Source: Sulfurimonas sp.
GTDB lineage: Bacteria; Campylobacterota; Campylobacteria; Campylobacterales; Sulfurimonadaceae
NCBI GenBank assembly: GCA_015487435.1
Contig: WFPU01000032.1
Location: forward strand, 1 to 19,526
Length of the DNA: 19,526 nucleotides
Direction of reading: 5' to 3'
Made by a program: the position numbers and the translations under genes. Below are positions 5,172 to 14,219 of the stretch, piece after piece (within the stretch, counting starts at the first letter, position 1; each line of letters begins with the position of its first letter). The notes beneath the pieces were generated by a model that worked only from the letters and a program-made list of their open reading frames with translations, was not told the DNA's origin and did no database searches.

Positions 5172-5837
5172 ATGTTAGAAAATTTTAAAGAAGAATCCAC
5201 TAAACATATAGTTATAATTTTAAAAGATAATCCTACTGTAGATGCGCTATCTTGCGGTAGTGCTTTATACACTTATTTTTTGACTTTACATAAAAAGGTT
5301 TCATTTTATTGTTCAAAATTTGATTTTGATCTAAATTTAAATTTTATTCCATGGATAGATAAGTTAAAAACTTCATATCCTTCTTCTGCTGATTATGTAG
5401 TTGAAGTTGGTAGTTGTATAAAACTTTTTGAATATTTTAAAAGTAAAAATATCAACTTAAATATTAAGATGGCTACCTCTTTGTATGCTGGTTTAATAGA
5501 TTCTACAAGTGGCTTTACAAAAGCTGTAAATGGCACAATATTTGCTATGGCAGAGGAATTACATAGAGCTAAAGCAGAGGTAAATTTATGTAATGAAAAT
5601 TTACTAAATTACCAATCCTTAGCAACTTTGAGATTAAAAATAATTTTGTTAAATAAAATAAAGCTTATAAAAGATGGAAGTTTAGCTGTCTTTGAACTAG
5701 ATGATAACGATTTATCTTCTAGTGGTGCTAAGATAGCAGATGCACATTCAGTAGTTGGAGAAGCCTTAAGTTTACCAACTGTTAAAAGTGTAATTGTATT
5801 ATATAAAAATAAAGAGATAATAAAAGAGGATATGTAG
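5172..5837 (+). CDS. DHH-family phosphoesterase-like protein, degenerate active site
   Basis: The 221-residue protein has the layout of the N-terminal domain of NrnA/RecJ-like DHH phosphoesterases. KHIVIILKDNPTVDALSCGSALYTYF (about 11-36) matches the first strand and the D-DALGS region. SADYVVEVGS (about 76-85) occupies a later core strand, and LYAGLIDSTSGF with TIFAMAEELHRAKAEV (about 103-137) matches the YTGI-TDTG-F segment. The name-giving DHH triad is not visible and only single Asp residues remain at expected places, so hydrolase activity is doubtful; the DHHA1 substrate-binding domain is also missing. It overlaps no gene but abuts the M23 peptidase directly (stop then TTG). Role unknown; family assignment moderately sure. 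Confidence 0.6.
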   Translation: MLENFKEESTKHIVIILKDNPTVDALSCGSALYTYFLTLHKKVSFYCSKFDFDLNLNFIPWIDKLKTSYPSSADYVVEVGSCIKLFEYFKSKNINLNIKMATSLYAGLIDSTSGFTKAVNGTIFAMAEELHRAKAEVNLCNENLLNYQSLATLRLKIILLNKIKLIKDGSLAVFELDDNDLSSSGAKIADAHSVVGEALSLPTVKSVIVLYKNKEIIKEDM

Positions 5838-7208
5838 TTGAGAAGAAAAAAAAGTTCATCATTTGGTATTTTATTTGTATTTGCGTTAATAATTGCTGGC
5901 GGAGTTTATCTTTATAACTCAGTACTTTTTGAGAGAGATATGCCAAATATCACTCTTGATACAAACGGTTATTGGAATTTAAAAAAACCGTTAAAACTTA
6001 AAATAGAAGATGCTAGTGGGATAAAATCATACAGAGTTATACTTCAAAGTTCAGCTGGAGAAAAAACACTTTATTCTGAGAGACCTCTTGTTTTAAAAAA
6101 TAGTGTTGATATAGAGGTTGAACCTCCTAGAAGTGCTTATGCGATGAAAGATAAAGTTGTTAAGGTTATTGTAGAAGCTAATGATGCAAGTAAGTGGAAC
6201 TTTTTAAGTGGAAATAGTTCTGTGCAAGAGTTTGAATTAATTATAGATAAACGTCGTCCTGAACTTGTTACTATCGCTCATTCTTACAAAATTAATAAGG
6301 GTGGTTCAGCAGTAGTTATATTTAAAGTTAACGATGAAAACTTAAAAGATATATATATTCAAACTAATTATGATAAAAAGTTTATAGCACAACCCTTTTA
6401 TAAAGAGGGTTATTATATATCATTGTTAGCATGGCCTGTAAATAATGATGGTTTTAAAGCTACAATAATTGCAAGTGATTATGCTCAAAATGTATCTAAA
6501 AGCTATATTCCATTATATTTAAAGCAAAAAAATTATAAAATATCTCGTATAAAAATTAGTGATAAATTTTTAAATGGTAAAATTGCTGAACTTGCAGAAG
6601 AGTTTGTAGAGACACAAGGTGTTGAAAACCGACTTGAGCAATTTAAAATAATAAATGAGGATGTCCGTGCTAAAAATGAAAAGCTTATACATGAGATAAC
6701 TTCAAAAGTATCAAAAAATGAGATGATAAGTAAATTTAAAATTAATAAGATGTTCCCATTAAAAAATGCACAAGTTGTAGCAACATTTGGCGATCATAGA
6801 AAATATCTTTATAAAGGAGATTATATTAGTGAATCATATCATTTAGGACTTGATTTAGCTAGTAATGCAATGGCGGAAATTATTCCGCAAAATGGTGGGG
6901 ATGTTGTGTATTCAGACTTCAATGGTTTATATGGTAATATGCCTATACTTTACCATGGATTAGGTCTATACACACTATATGGTCATTGCTCAAGTGTAAA
7001 TGTAAATTCTGGTGATTATTTAAATGCAAAAAAAGTGATAGCTCGTACTGGAAAAAGTGGTTACGCTATGGGTGACCATCTACACTTCGGAGTATTAGTT
7101 CAAGGTATTGAAGTTCGTCCAGCAGAATGGATGGATAGTACCTGGATAAAACTAAATATAACTGATATAATAAAGAGTGCTAAAAAAATTATAGATGGAA
7201 ATAGTTAA
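5838..7208 (+). CDS. M23-family peptidoglycan endopeptidase, membrane-anchored
   Basis: The protein has 456 residues. An N-terminal basic stretch and one membrane helix (about 11-28) anchor a periplasmic protein. A beta-rich, coiled central region spans about 35-300. The C-terminal LytM/M23 domain carries the zinc site: H335 and D339 in HLGLDLAS, H383 in LYGHCSSV and H414-L-H416 in DHLHFG, so catalysis looks intact. Family members cut peptide bridges in murein and in helical epsilonproteobacteria often shape the cell. Translation starts at TTG, immediately after the stop of the DHH-like gene, with GAGGA eight bases upstream; no ATG lies nearby in frame. The tight junction suggests coupling. 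The exact murein bond cut is unknown. Confidence 0.9.
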   Translation: MRRKKSSSFGILFVFALIIAGGVYLYNSVLFERDMPNITLDTNGYWNLKKPLKLKIEDASGIKSYRVILQSSAGEKTLYSERPLVLKNSVDIEVEPPRSAYAMKDKVVKVIVEANDASKWNFLSGNSSVQEFELIIDKRRPELVTIAHSYKINKGGSAVVIFKVNDENLKDIYIQTNYDKKFIAQPFYKEGYYISLLAWPVNNDGFKATIIASDYAQNVSKSYIPLYLKQKNYKISRIKISDKFLNGKIAELAEEFVETQGVENRLEQFKIINEDVRAKNEKLIHEITSKVSKNEMISKFKINKMFPLKNAQVVATFGDHRKYLYKGDYISESYHLGLDLASNAMAEIIPQNGGDVVYSDFNGLYGNMPILYHGLGLYTLYGHCSSVNVNSGDYLNAKKVIARTGKSGYAMGDHLHFGVLVQGIEVRPAEWMDSTWIKLNITDIIKSAKKIIDGNS

Positions 7209-7307
7209 TGAAATTATTTTCGCCAATAGGTGTAGCTTTTGTGAATGGAATTTACAAAAAAATTTATTATACCCTTGAGGTGCATTTCTTTTGTAAAGGA
7301 GATATAA

Positions 7308-8192
7308 ATGTATCAAAGTACTATTAAAAAAAGTGTAGAGCTTATTGGTATAGGTTTACATAAAGGTTCGCCAGTTAAGCTTCGTATAGAACCTCTTGAA
7401 TCAAACAGCGGAATTGTGTTTTATCGTAGTGATGTAGATGTAGCTATACCCCTTATTCCTGAAAATGTAGTTGATACAAAGATGGCTACAGTGATAGGAA
7501 AAGATGGTTTTGTAATCTCCACAATTGAACATATGTTATCAGCAGTTTATGCTTATGGAATTGATAATTTAAAAATAATAGTAGATGCAGATGAAGTTCC
7601 TGTTATGGATGGTAGTAGTGCAAGTTTTTGTATGCTTTTAGATGAAGCAGAACTTGTAGAGTTAGATCAACCTAAAAAAATAATGCGTATTAAAAAGGAT
7701 GTTATAATTCAAGAGGGTGAAAAGTATGTAAAACTTTCTCCATCTGAAAATTTGAAATACGATTTTACTATTAAGTTTCCACATCCAGTTATTAAACAAC
7801 AAGAATATACTTTACATTTTACAAAGCAATCATATAAAGAAGAGATATCTCGTGCTAGAACATTTGGCTTTTTACATGAAGTGCAATATCTACGCTCAAA
7901 AGGTTTAGCTTTAGGTGGATCATTGGAAAATGCAGTGGTTCTTGATGATAAAAAAGTTTTAAATGCAGAGGGATTAAGATACTCAGACGAATTTGTTCGT
8001 CATAAAATTTTAGATGCTATTGGCGATATGTCATTAATTGGGATGAATTTTATAGGTAACTATGAAGCGATGGCCGGAAGCCATGACTTAAATCATAAGC
8101 TTACATTAGAACTACTTGAAAATCCTGAAAATTATGAGGTTATTGAGCTAGTTGATGAAAAAACAATGGAGCTTGAAAAAGCATATGCATAA
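7308..8192 (+). CDS. lpxC: UDP-3-O-acyl-N-acetylglucosamine deacetylase LpxC
   Basis: LpxC removes the acetyl group from UDP-3-O-acyl-GlcNAc, the committed step of lipid A synthesis at the inner membrane. The 294-residue length is normal. Visible active-site residues are E74-H75 in TIEHMLSA, H232 and D236 in HKILDAIGD (zinc ligands with H75) and the catalytic H259 in GSHDLNHK. The start is firm: AAAGGAG lies seven bases before the ATG and the N-terminus YQSTIKKSVELIGIGLHKG is typical. A 99-base gap separates it from the M23 gene, so it may have its own promoter. The next gene overlaps its end. Confidence 0.98.
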   Translation: MYQSTIKKSVELIGIGLHKGSPVKLRIEPLESNSGIVFYRSDVDVAIPLIPENVVDTKMATVIGKDGFVISTIEHMLSAVYAYGIDNLKIIVDADEVPVMDGSSASFCMLLDEAELVELDQPKKIMRIKKDVIIQEGEKYVKLSPSENLKYDFTIKFPHPVIKQQEYTLHFTKQSYKEEISRARTFGFLHEVQYLRSKGLALGGSLENAVVLDDKKVLNAEGLRYSDEFVRHKILDAIGDMSLIGMNFIGNYEAMAGSHDLNHKLTLELLENPENYEVIELVDEKTMELEKAYA

Positions 8193-8643
8193 GAGCGTTG
8201 ATATCGTTTGTATCACTTTGTCATCTCCAATTCTTATTGGAATATATAAAGATAAAAAACTGATAGATATAGTACAAAGTGATAAAAAAACATCAGAGAT
8301 TTTACCAAAAATATTTAAAGAAATTTTAGCTAACTATGAGATAAAAAATATTTTTTATGCAAATGGTCCTGGAAGTTTTATGGCAATAAAAATAGCATAT
8401 ATATTTTTAAAATCGTTATCTATTTTAAAAGATATACCACTTTTTGCAACAAATGCTTTTTATTTTAATAACAATCAACCAATAAAAGCGATAGGAAAGC
8501 TCTTTTTTGTTAATATTTCATCAGAAATAAAAACTCAAAAATTAGAAATAGCGCCACAGAGTAGTTTTAAACTTCCAGATGTGCTTGATTATAGTGAGTT
8601 TACAAATAAAACGGCTCCACTATATGGTATTAGTGCTGTTTAA
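8185..8643 (+). CDS. tsaB: TsaB-like tRNA threonylcarbamoyladenosine biosynthesis protein
   Basis: The protein has 152 residues from the ATG at 8185, which overlaps the lpxC end by 8 bases. An in-frame ATG at 8152 would give 11 residues that do not fit the family. The first strand SVDIVCITLSSPILIGIYKD and especially NGPGSFMAIKIAYIFLKSL correspond to the actin-fold N-terminal domain of TsaB, whose GPGSFTGLR loop binds the partner TsaD. TsaB supports TsaD in making t6A37 on tRNAs reading ANN codons. The protein is short and diverged, with an incomplete second half, as is usual in this phylum. Placement between lpxC and thrB matches the Helicobacter order. Confidence 0.8.
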   Translation: MHKSVDIVCITLSSPILIGIYKDKKLIDIVQSDKKTSEILPKIFKEILANYEIKNIFYANGPGSFMAIKIAYIFLKSLSILKDIPLFATNAFYFNNNQPIKAIGKLFFVNISSEIKTQKLEIAPQSSFKLPDVLDYSEFTNKTAPLYGISAV

Positions 8644-8656
8644 ATAAAGGTCTTTA

Positions 8657-9538
8657 ATGACAATAAGTGTACCAGCAACAAGTGCAAACCTAGGTCCAGG
8701 TTTTGATTCTTTAGGTTTAGCAGTTGACCTTAGGAATCGTGTGGAATTTCATACATCAAAATTTTTTAGTGTATCTATAAAAGGTGAGGGTGAAAATAAT
8801 CCCCGTCTAAAAGGAAATAATCTTTTTGTTGGGATATTTAATGATCATTATAAAAGATTAACAAATAAAGTACAAAACTATAAATTTACTTTTTATAATC
8901 AAATTCCAATGTCAAGAGGGCTTGGAAGTTCATCTGCCGTAATAGTAGCTGCAATTGCTTCGGCTCATGAAGCGGCAGGTATTAGAGTTTCAAAAAGACG
9001 AATTTTAAATCATGCACTTGTTTATGAAAATCATCCTGATAATATCACTCCAGCAGTTATGGGTGGGTTTAATGCAGCTACAGTTGAAAAAAATAAAGTA
9101 TTTTCACAAAAAAAACATCTGCCAGAGTATATAAAAGCTATAGTTGTAATACCAAACAAGCAGATGAATACATCTCGTTCACGAACAGTATTACCTAAGT
9201 CATATTCAAAAGATAATGCAGTTTATAATCTTTCACACACAGCTCTAAGTGTAGCTGCATTTTTTAATGAAGACTGGGAGATGCTAAAGTTAGCTTCCCA
9301 TGATAGGTTTCATCAAAAAGCTAGGATGAAAATATTACCGGAACTTTTTAATGTTCAAAAAGTAGCATATGAAAGCGGAGTATTAATGAGTACGCTCTCA
9401 GGGAGCGGTTCTACATTTTTTAATATGGTATATGATGAAGATGCTGCAATGATTTCAAACAAATTAAAGCAAAAGTTTCCAGATTTTATGGTTAAAACAT
9501 TGGATTTTGATAACAATGGACTAATAATAGAGCGTTAG
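8657..9538 (+). CDS. thrB: Homoserine kinase ThrB
   Basis: This GHMP kinase has 293 residues. The N-terminus MTISVPATSANLGPGFDSLGLAV is diagnostic for ThrB, and the ATP-binding loop is RGLGSSSA (87-94). LSGSGSTFF near the C-terminus is the third GHMP motif. The enzyme phosphorylates L-homoserine with ATP in threonine synthesis; no other threonine gene is adjacent. AAAGG lies before the ATG, 13 bases after the tsaB stop. It belongs to the same plus-strand run as lpxC and ylxR. Confidence 0.97.
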   Translation: MTISVPATSANLGPGFDSLGLAVDLRNRVEFHTSKFFSVSIKGEGENNPRLKGNNLFVGIFNDHYKRLTNKVQNYKFTFYNQIPMSRGLGSSSAVIVAAIASAHEAAGIRVSKRRILNHALVYENHPDNITPAVMGGFNAATVEKNKVFSQKKHLPEYIKAIVVIPNKQMNTSRSRTVLPKSYSKDNAVYNLSHTALSVAAFFNEDWEMLKLASHDRFHQKARMKILPELFNVQKVAYESGVLMSTLSGSGSTFFNMVYDEDAAMISNKLKQKFPDFMVKTLDFDNNGLIIER

Positions 9539-9567
9539 CCTATTAAATAAAGTAAGATTTAGATATA

Positions 9568-9825
9568 ATGGCGAAAAATTTGCACCAGATAGTTAGAATG
9601 TGTATCTCATGTAGAGGTAGAAATATTCAAAGCGATATGCAAAGATTTCAATGCGTAGATGGCATATTGAAACCCTTTGATGGAAATGGTAGAACTTTTT
9701 ACTTGTGTGATAATTGCTTAAGTGATGAAAAAAAATTATTAAAAGCACTCATGCGTCAATGTAAAAGTGGCGATAAAGAAAAACTTATGAATAAACTAAA
9801 GGAGATCATCACTGATGATAGATAA
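9568..9825 (+). CDS. ylxR: YlxR/DUF448 RNA-binding protein
   Basis: The protein has 85 residues. RMCISCRGR near residues 10-18 and GRTFYLCDNC at 41-50 are the two YlxR signature parts, with C12, C15, C47 and C50 arranged like a zinc-binding pair of CXXC motifs. The family is nearly always encoded just upstream of infB, as here, where the two genes overlap by 11 bases. YlxR proteins bind RNA, and in Firmicutes the homologue was reported to modulate RNase P. The start is awkward: no Shine-Dalgarno is seen and a perfect TATAAT (9564-9569) overlaps the ATG. An alternative ATG at 9598 would leave only the zinc core. Confidence 0.9.
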   Translation: MAKNLHQIVRMCISCRGRNIQSDMQRFQCVDGILKPFDGNGRTFYLCDNCLSDEKKLLKALMRQCKSGDKEKLMNKLKEIITDDR

Positions 9826-12463
9826 AGTTAGAGTACACGAAGTTGCAACAGAAATGGGTATAGCTTCAAAAGATGTTATAAATAAAGCAACAGAGATGGG
9901 TATAGAAGTTAAATCTGCTCAAAGTACAATAAGCATGGAACAAGCTGAACAAATAGCAAACTATATAATGAACGGGGAAGTTCCTACACCTAAAAAAGAG
10001 GAACCTAAACCAGTTAAGACTAAAAAAAGTGATACTCCTAAAAAAGAAGCTAAAGAAGAGCTAAAAGTAGAAGCTAAAGTAGAGGTAAAAAGCGATAAAG
10101 AACTTGAAACTAAAGCTGAAATTACATCTGAAAAAACTGAAAAAATAGAAGTAGAAATTAAAAAATCTGCTCCAGAAGAGATATCAAAAAAAGAAAAAGT
10201 TTCTGAAAAAACTGAAAAAGTAGAAGAGACACCTAAAAAAAGTAGGGCTACAGCATCTATAAAAACTGTTCAAGTTCCAAAAAGAAAGCTTGGTGGGCTT
10301 AAAATTGTTAAGAAGAAGAAACCAAAAATAGAAGAAAACTACTCTATGCCATCTAAGCAAGCATCTGTATCTTCATATGGAAAAATGAGTGCTGAAGTTT
10401 TGGAAGAGTTGGCACAAAAGAAAAAATCTAGATCAAGCTCAGCTTCTGCTAAAAAGCAAGAGCAAGGTAGAAGAATTGATATCTTTGGTGGTTCTATGAG
10501 TGACGTATCTATGGATATGGATGATCAAGTTACTCTTCTTGACTTAAATTCTACAGAGAGAGCTCCTCTTCCTGTTGAAGAGCCAAGAAAACCACGTGCA
10601 CCAAAACCAGCTGGTAGAAATGCCAATAAGGGTAGGAATGCTAATCGTGGTAGAAAAGTATCTCGTGATAAGCGTAAAAAATATGCAAAAATAACACAAG
10701 AAGATGAAATAGTAACTCATGTAGAGATTCCTGAAGATATTCGCGTTTATGAGTTTGCTGAAAAACTAAAAAGACCAATGGGTGAAATTATCAAAGTATT
10801 ATTTGATCTTGGTATGATGATGACTAAAAATGACTTCTTAGGAAATGATGAAATTGAAATTCTTTCAGAAGAGTTTGGTGTTGAAGTTACTATAATAGAT
10901 CCTAAAGATGAGTTTACACATGAAGTAAAAGATATAGAAGATGATCCAGATGCTACACCAAGAGCTCCTATTATAACTATTATGGGTCATGTTGATCATG
11001 GTAAGACATCTCTTTTGGATGCTATTCGTAAAGCAAAAGTAACCGAGAGTGAAGCTGGTGGAATTACTCAACATATTGGCGCATACACAATTGAGCAAAA
11101 TGGTAACCCTATCACATTTATAGATACTCCTGGTCACGCAGCTTTTTCCCATATGCGTCAACGAGGTACAGATATTACAGATATTATTATTATTGTTATT
11201 GCTGCTGATGATGGTGTAAAACCTCAAACTGAGGAAGTTATCAAATTAGCTAAAGATTCTGGTAAACCAATTATTGTTGCTTTAAACAAAATGGATAAAG
11301 AAACAGCTCAACCAGATATGGTTAAAGGTCAAATGGCTGAACATGGAATGAACCCAGCTGATTGGGGTGGAGATATAGAATTTATTCCTGTTTCTGCAAA
11401 ATCTGGAATGGGTATTGATGATTTATTAGAAAATATCCTTCTTATAGCTGATGTGTTAGAGCTAAAAGCAAATGTAAATGCACTTGCAAAAGCATCTGTT
11501 GTTGAAGCATCACTAGAAAAAGGTCGTGGACCAGTTGCTACAGTAATTGTTCAAAATGGTACTTTGAAAATTGGAGATTATGTTGTTTGTGGTTCAGCTT
11601 ATGGACGTGTAAAAGCACTTATAGATGAAAACAACAAACAAGTTAAAACCTTACTTCCAAGTCATACAGCTCAAGTTGCAGGTTTAAGTGAAGTTCCAGC
11701 CTCTGGTGAAGTTATGACAGTTATGAATAATGACAAAGAAGCTAAAGCATACGCTCTAAAAAGACATGAGTATGATAGACATAAAGAACTTTCTCATTCA
11801 ACTAAATCAACTCTTGAAGATATGACTACTATGATTGCTGAAGGAAGATTAAAATCTCTTAAAGTTGTACTTAAAACTGATGTTCATGGTACTCTTGAAG
11901 CTCTTAAAACATCTTTATCTGAGCTTAGAAATGAAGAGGTAAAAATTGATGTAATCTCAACTGGTGTTGGTGGAATTACAGAAAATGATGTTGAACTTGC
12001 AAGTGCAAGTGATAACTGTATATTACTTGGATTCAATATTCGTCCAACTGGTTCTGTTAAAGCGTTAGCTAAACAAAGAGGTATTGAGATTAGAAATTAC
12101 TCTATCATCTATCAACTTTTAGATGATGTAACTGCTATGCTTACAGGAATGATGGATACTAAGTATGATGAAGAGAATACTGGTCAAGCTGATGTAAAAG
12201 ATACTTTCAAAACACCAAAAGGTATGATTGCTGGTTGTGTTGTTGTTGATGGCCGTCTTATCCGTGGTGGACTTGTCCGTGTTATCCGTGATGGTGTTGT
12301 TATTTATGAGGGTGAACTTACTTCACTTAAACGATTTAAAGATGATGTTGAAGAAGTTGGTAATGGTTATGAATGTGGAGTTGGTATCAAAGGTTATGAT
12401 GATATTGTAGTTGGAGATGTTATTGAAACATTCAAAAGAGTAGAACAAAAGGTAGCGTTGTAA
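9815..12463 (+). CDS. infB: Translation initiation factor IF-2
   Basis: The protein has 882 residues. An IF2-N subdomain (about 1-52, starting VRVHEVATEMGI) is followed by a Lys/Glu-rich low-complexity linker (about 55-170) and a basic Arg/Gly/Asn-rich stretch (about 262-290). A second IF2-N-type subdomain (about 305-365) leads to the GTPase domain with G391-HVDHGKTS, DTPGHAAF and N491-KMD-494. The C-terminal domains that bind initiator tRNA complete it. IF-2 brings fMet-tRNA to the 30S subunit and promotes subunit joining. AAAGGAG lies 10 bases before the ATG, inside ylxR, and the genes overlap by 11 bases. rbfA follows after 6 bases. Confidence 0.99.
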   Translation: MIDKVRVHEVATEMGIASKDVINKATEMGIEVKSAQSTISMEQAEQIANYIMNGEVPTPKKEEPKPVKTKKSDTPKKEAKEELKVEAKVEVKSDKELETKAEITSEKTEKIEVEIKKSAPEEISKKEKVSEKTEKVEETPKKSRATASIKTVQVPKRKLGGLKIVKKKKPKIEENYSMPSKQASVSSYGKMSAEVLEELAQKKKSRSSSASAKKQEQGRRIDIFGGSMSDVSMDMDDQVTLLDLNSTERAPLPVEEPRKPRAPKPAGRNANKGRNANRGRKVSRDKRKKYAKITQEDEIVTHVEIPEDIRVYEFAEKLKRPMGEIIKVLFDLGMMMTKNDFLGNDEIEILSEEFGVEVTIIDPKDEFTHEVKDIEDDPDATPRAPIITIMGHVDHGKTSLLDAIRKAKVTESEAGGITQHIGAYTIEQNGNPITFIDTPGHAAFSHMRQRGTDITDIIIIVIAADDGVKPQTEEVIKLAKDSGKPIIVALNKMDKETAQPDMVKGQMAEHGMNPADWGGDIEFIPVSAKSGMGIDDLLENILLIADVLELKANVNALAKASVVEASLEKGRGPVATVIVQNGTLKIGDYVVCGSAYGRVKALIDENNKQVKTLLPSHTAQVAGLSEVPASGEVMTVMNNDKEAKAYALKRHEYDRHKELSHSTKSTLEDMTTMIAEGRLKSLKVVLKTDVHGTLEALKTSLSELRNEEVKIDVISTGVGGITENDVELASASDNCILLGFNIRPTGSVKALAKQRGIEIRNYSIIYQLLDDVTAMLTGMMDTKYDEENTGQADVKDTFKTPKGMIAGCVVVDGRLIRGGLVRVIRDGVVIYEGELTSLKRFKDDVEEVGNGYECGVGIKGYDDIVVGDVIETFKRVEQKVAL

Positions 12464-12469
12464 TATATA

Positions 12470-12832
12470 ATGACTGAAGCACAAATAAAGCTAAAAAGGA
12501 CAGATTCTATTTTACAGGAATTAATTCCAGAAGCATTAAGTCAGTTAAATGACAATCGTTTACATGAATTAGATGTTATTGAAGTGAAATGTTCTCGCGG
12601 TCGCGATGATGCTAAGGTATATATAGACCCAAGCTTTTTTAGTGATGAAGAAAAAAAGGTATATTTAAAACAACTAAGAAAAGCTCGTCCAATAGTTGAA
12701 GATTTTTGTAAAAAAGATCAAGGTTGGTTTCGTTGTCCGAGATTAGTTTTTGAATTTGATGAACACCTTAAACAAACACAAACTATAGAAGAACTATTTA
12801 AAAAGATATCAAAGGGTAGAGATGAGTCTTGA
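12470..12832 (+). CDS. rbfA: Ribosome-binding factor A
   Basis: This 120-residue protein has the small KH-like fold of RbfA: KRTDSILQELIPEALSQL as first helix, then LDVIEVKCSRGRDDAKVYIDP and LVFEFDEHL, followed by ELFKKI near the end. RbfA aids 16S rRNA and 30S maturation and cold adaptation. Position between infB and rimP supports this. Start is the ATG six bases after the infB stop; no good Shine-Dalgarno is visible, so it may depend on translation of infB. The last 11 bases overlap rimP. Confidence 0.93.
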   Translation: MTEAQIKLKRTDSILQELIPEALSQLNDNRLHELDVIEVKCSRGRDDAKVYIDPSFFSDEEKKVYLKQLRKARPIVEDFCKKDQGWFRCPRLVFEFDEHLKQTQTIEELFKKISKGRDES

Positions 12833-13271
12833 GAGTGATATAAATTCATTTGTAAAATCTGTTGGTTTGGAGCTTTTTGATATCTCAACAGTAAATGAGT
12901 TTGATGAAACAATTTACCGTATATCTGTTGTATCAAACGAGTTTGAAGATTTAAAAAGGAAACCAATAAGTCTTGATGCATGTGCTGAACTTAGTCGTTT
13001 AATATCCCCTCTTTTAGATGTTACACCACCTGTTTCAGGCGATTATCGCATGGAAGTTGGTAGTCCAGGAATTGAGCGTAAACTTACTAAACTTAAGCAC
13101 TATAATCTTTCGCTTGGTGAAAAAGTATCTTTACTTTTAAATGGCAAAATTAAGGTAAGAGGAGTTTTAACTAAAGTTGAAAACTCTAAAATTTTTATAG
13201 ATGTTGATGGTGAAGAGACCTCTGTAGATTTTGGTGAAGTAATTAAAGCTAAGACCTATTTTGAATGGTAA
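12822..13271 (+). CDS. rimP: Ribosome maturation factor RimP
   Basis: This 149-residue protein has the two RimP domains. The first includes FDISTVNEFDETIYRISVVS and LDACAELSRLISPLLD, and YRMEVGSPGIERKL (about 76-89) is the family signature; the second is an Sm-like barrel with LLNGKIKVRGVLTKVENSKIFI. RimP helps assemble the 30S subunit. In many bacteria rimP heads a rimP-nusA-infB operon; here it follows rbfA and nusA is absent, an order I associate with this phylum. It overlaps rbfA by 11 bases and ribD by 7. Confidence 0.95.
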   Translation: MSLESDINSFVKSVGLELFDISTVNEFDETIYRISVVSNEFEDLKRKPISLDACAELSRLISPLLDVTPPVSGDYRMEVGSPGIERKLTKLKHYNLSLGEKVSLLLNGKIKVRGVLTKVENSKIFIDVDGEETSVDFGEVIKAKTYFEW

Positions 13272-14197
13272 TAGACTCTAATTTTTATATGTCTCTTGCC
13301 CTAAAAGAGGCTTGGAAATACCAAGGATTAACTTATCCAAATCCAGCTGTTGGTTGTTGTGTTGTTGGTGAAAATGGCGAACTTTTAGCAGTAGAAGCTC
13401 ATCAAAAAGCTGGATTACCTCATGCTGAAGTTGAAGCATTAAAATCTGCATATTATAAACTTACAAATGATAAAATTATCTTAGAAAAAGAGATCTCTGC
13501 TGATATTCATAACTATCTAATTAAAAATCATAATAATATTTTTCAAAATTGTTCTATTTACACAACTTTAGAGCCATGTACAAGTGTAGCAAAAACACCT
13601 GCATGTGCTAATTTAATCAATGAATTAAAAATAAAAAAAATATATATAGGCTCAAATGATAGTTATCAAAATGATTTTAATTATGATGCTGAGTTTGGAA
13701 TTTTAAAACAAGAGTGTGATGAGTTATTAGAACCATTTAACTTATGGAAAAAAGATAAATTTGTATTTTTTAAGTGTGCACAAAGACTAGATGGTTCAAC
13801 TGATGGATTGGTAAGCACACTTAAGTCAAGAAAAAATGTACATGCTATGCGTGATGTGTGTGATTTATTAGTCATTGGTGGTGGTACAGTTCGCTCAGAC
13901 AGACCAATACTAGATGCAAGACTTGTAGATGGTAAAGCACCAGATATTTTAATATATACACGTCAAAAAGAGTTTGATAAAACTATACCTCTTTTTAATG
14001 TAAAAAATAGAAAAGTGATAATATCAGATGATTTATCTATGATAGATGGTTATAAAAATATAATGATTGAGGGTACTAAAAATATGATGAAATTGACTAA
14101 AGATATTACAAATTTTAATTTGTATTATCTCCATTTAGCTGATAAATTTGATGTGCTAAATGCAAAAAAAGAAGATATAATTTTGTGGATGAAATAA
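13265..14197 (+). CDS. ribD: RibD, bifunctional riboflavin deaminase/reductase
   Basis: The protein has 310 residues. The N-terminal cytidine-deaminase-type domain has zinc ligands H53 in HAEVE, C105 and C114 in EPCTSVAKTPAC, and the proton-shuttle E55. YPNPAVGCCVV is the usual opening. A stretch of about 40 residues (60-100), longer than common, separates the two zinc motifs. The C-terminal reductase domain is recognisable (FFKCAQRLDGSTDG, GGGTVRSDRPILDARL) but shorter than in the E. coli enzyme of about 367 residues. The reactions are deamination and then side-chain reduction of the pyrimidine intermediate of riboflavin synthesis. It overlaps rimP by 7 bases. Whether the short reductase half is fully active cannot be told. 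Confidence 0.92.
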   Translation: MVIDSNFYMSLALKEAWKYQGLTYPNPAVGCCVVGENGELLAVEAHQKAGLPHAEVEALKSAYYKLTNDKIILEKEISADIHNYLIKNHNNIFQNCSIYTTLEPCTSVAKTPACANLINELKIKKIYIGSNDSYQNDFNYDAEFGILKQECDELLEPFNLWKKDKFVFFKCAQRLDGSTDGLVSTLKSRKNVHAMRDVCDLLVIGGGTVRSDRPILDARLVDGKAPDILIYTRQKEFDKTIPLFNVKNRKVIISDDLSMIDGYKNIMIEGTKNMMKLTKDITNFNLYYLHLADKFDVLNAKKEDIILWMK

Positions 14198-14219
14198 CTA
14201 GCAAAAAGGATATTAGTTT

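Noticed and set aside
7208..7327. 39-codon frame starting in TAATG at the M23 stop and running into lpxC
   Set aside because: No ribosome site of its own, no recognisable product, and lpxC has a strong start inside it.
10865..11227. Open frame on the minus strand inside infB
   Set aside because: Asn/Ser-rich translation is the shadow of a conserved GTPase domain; no start signals.
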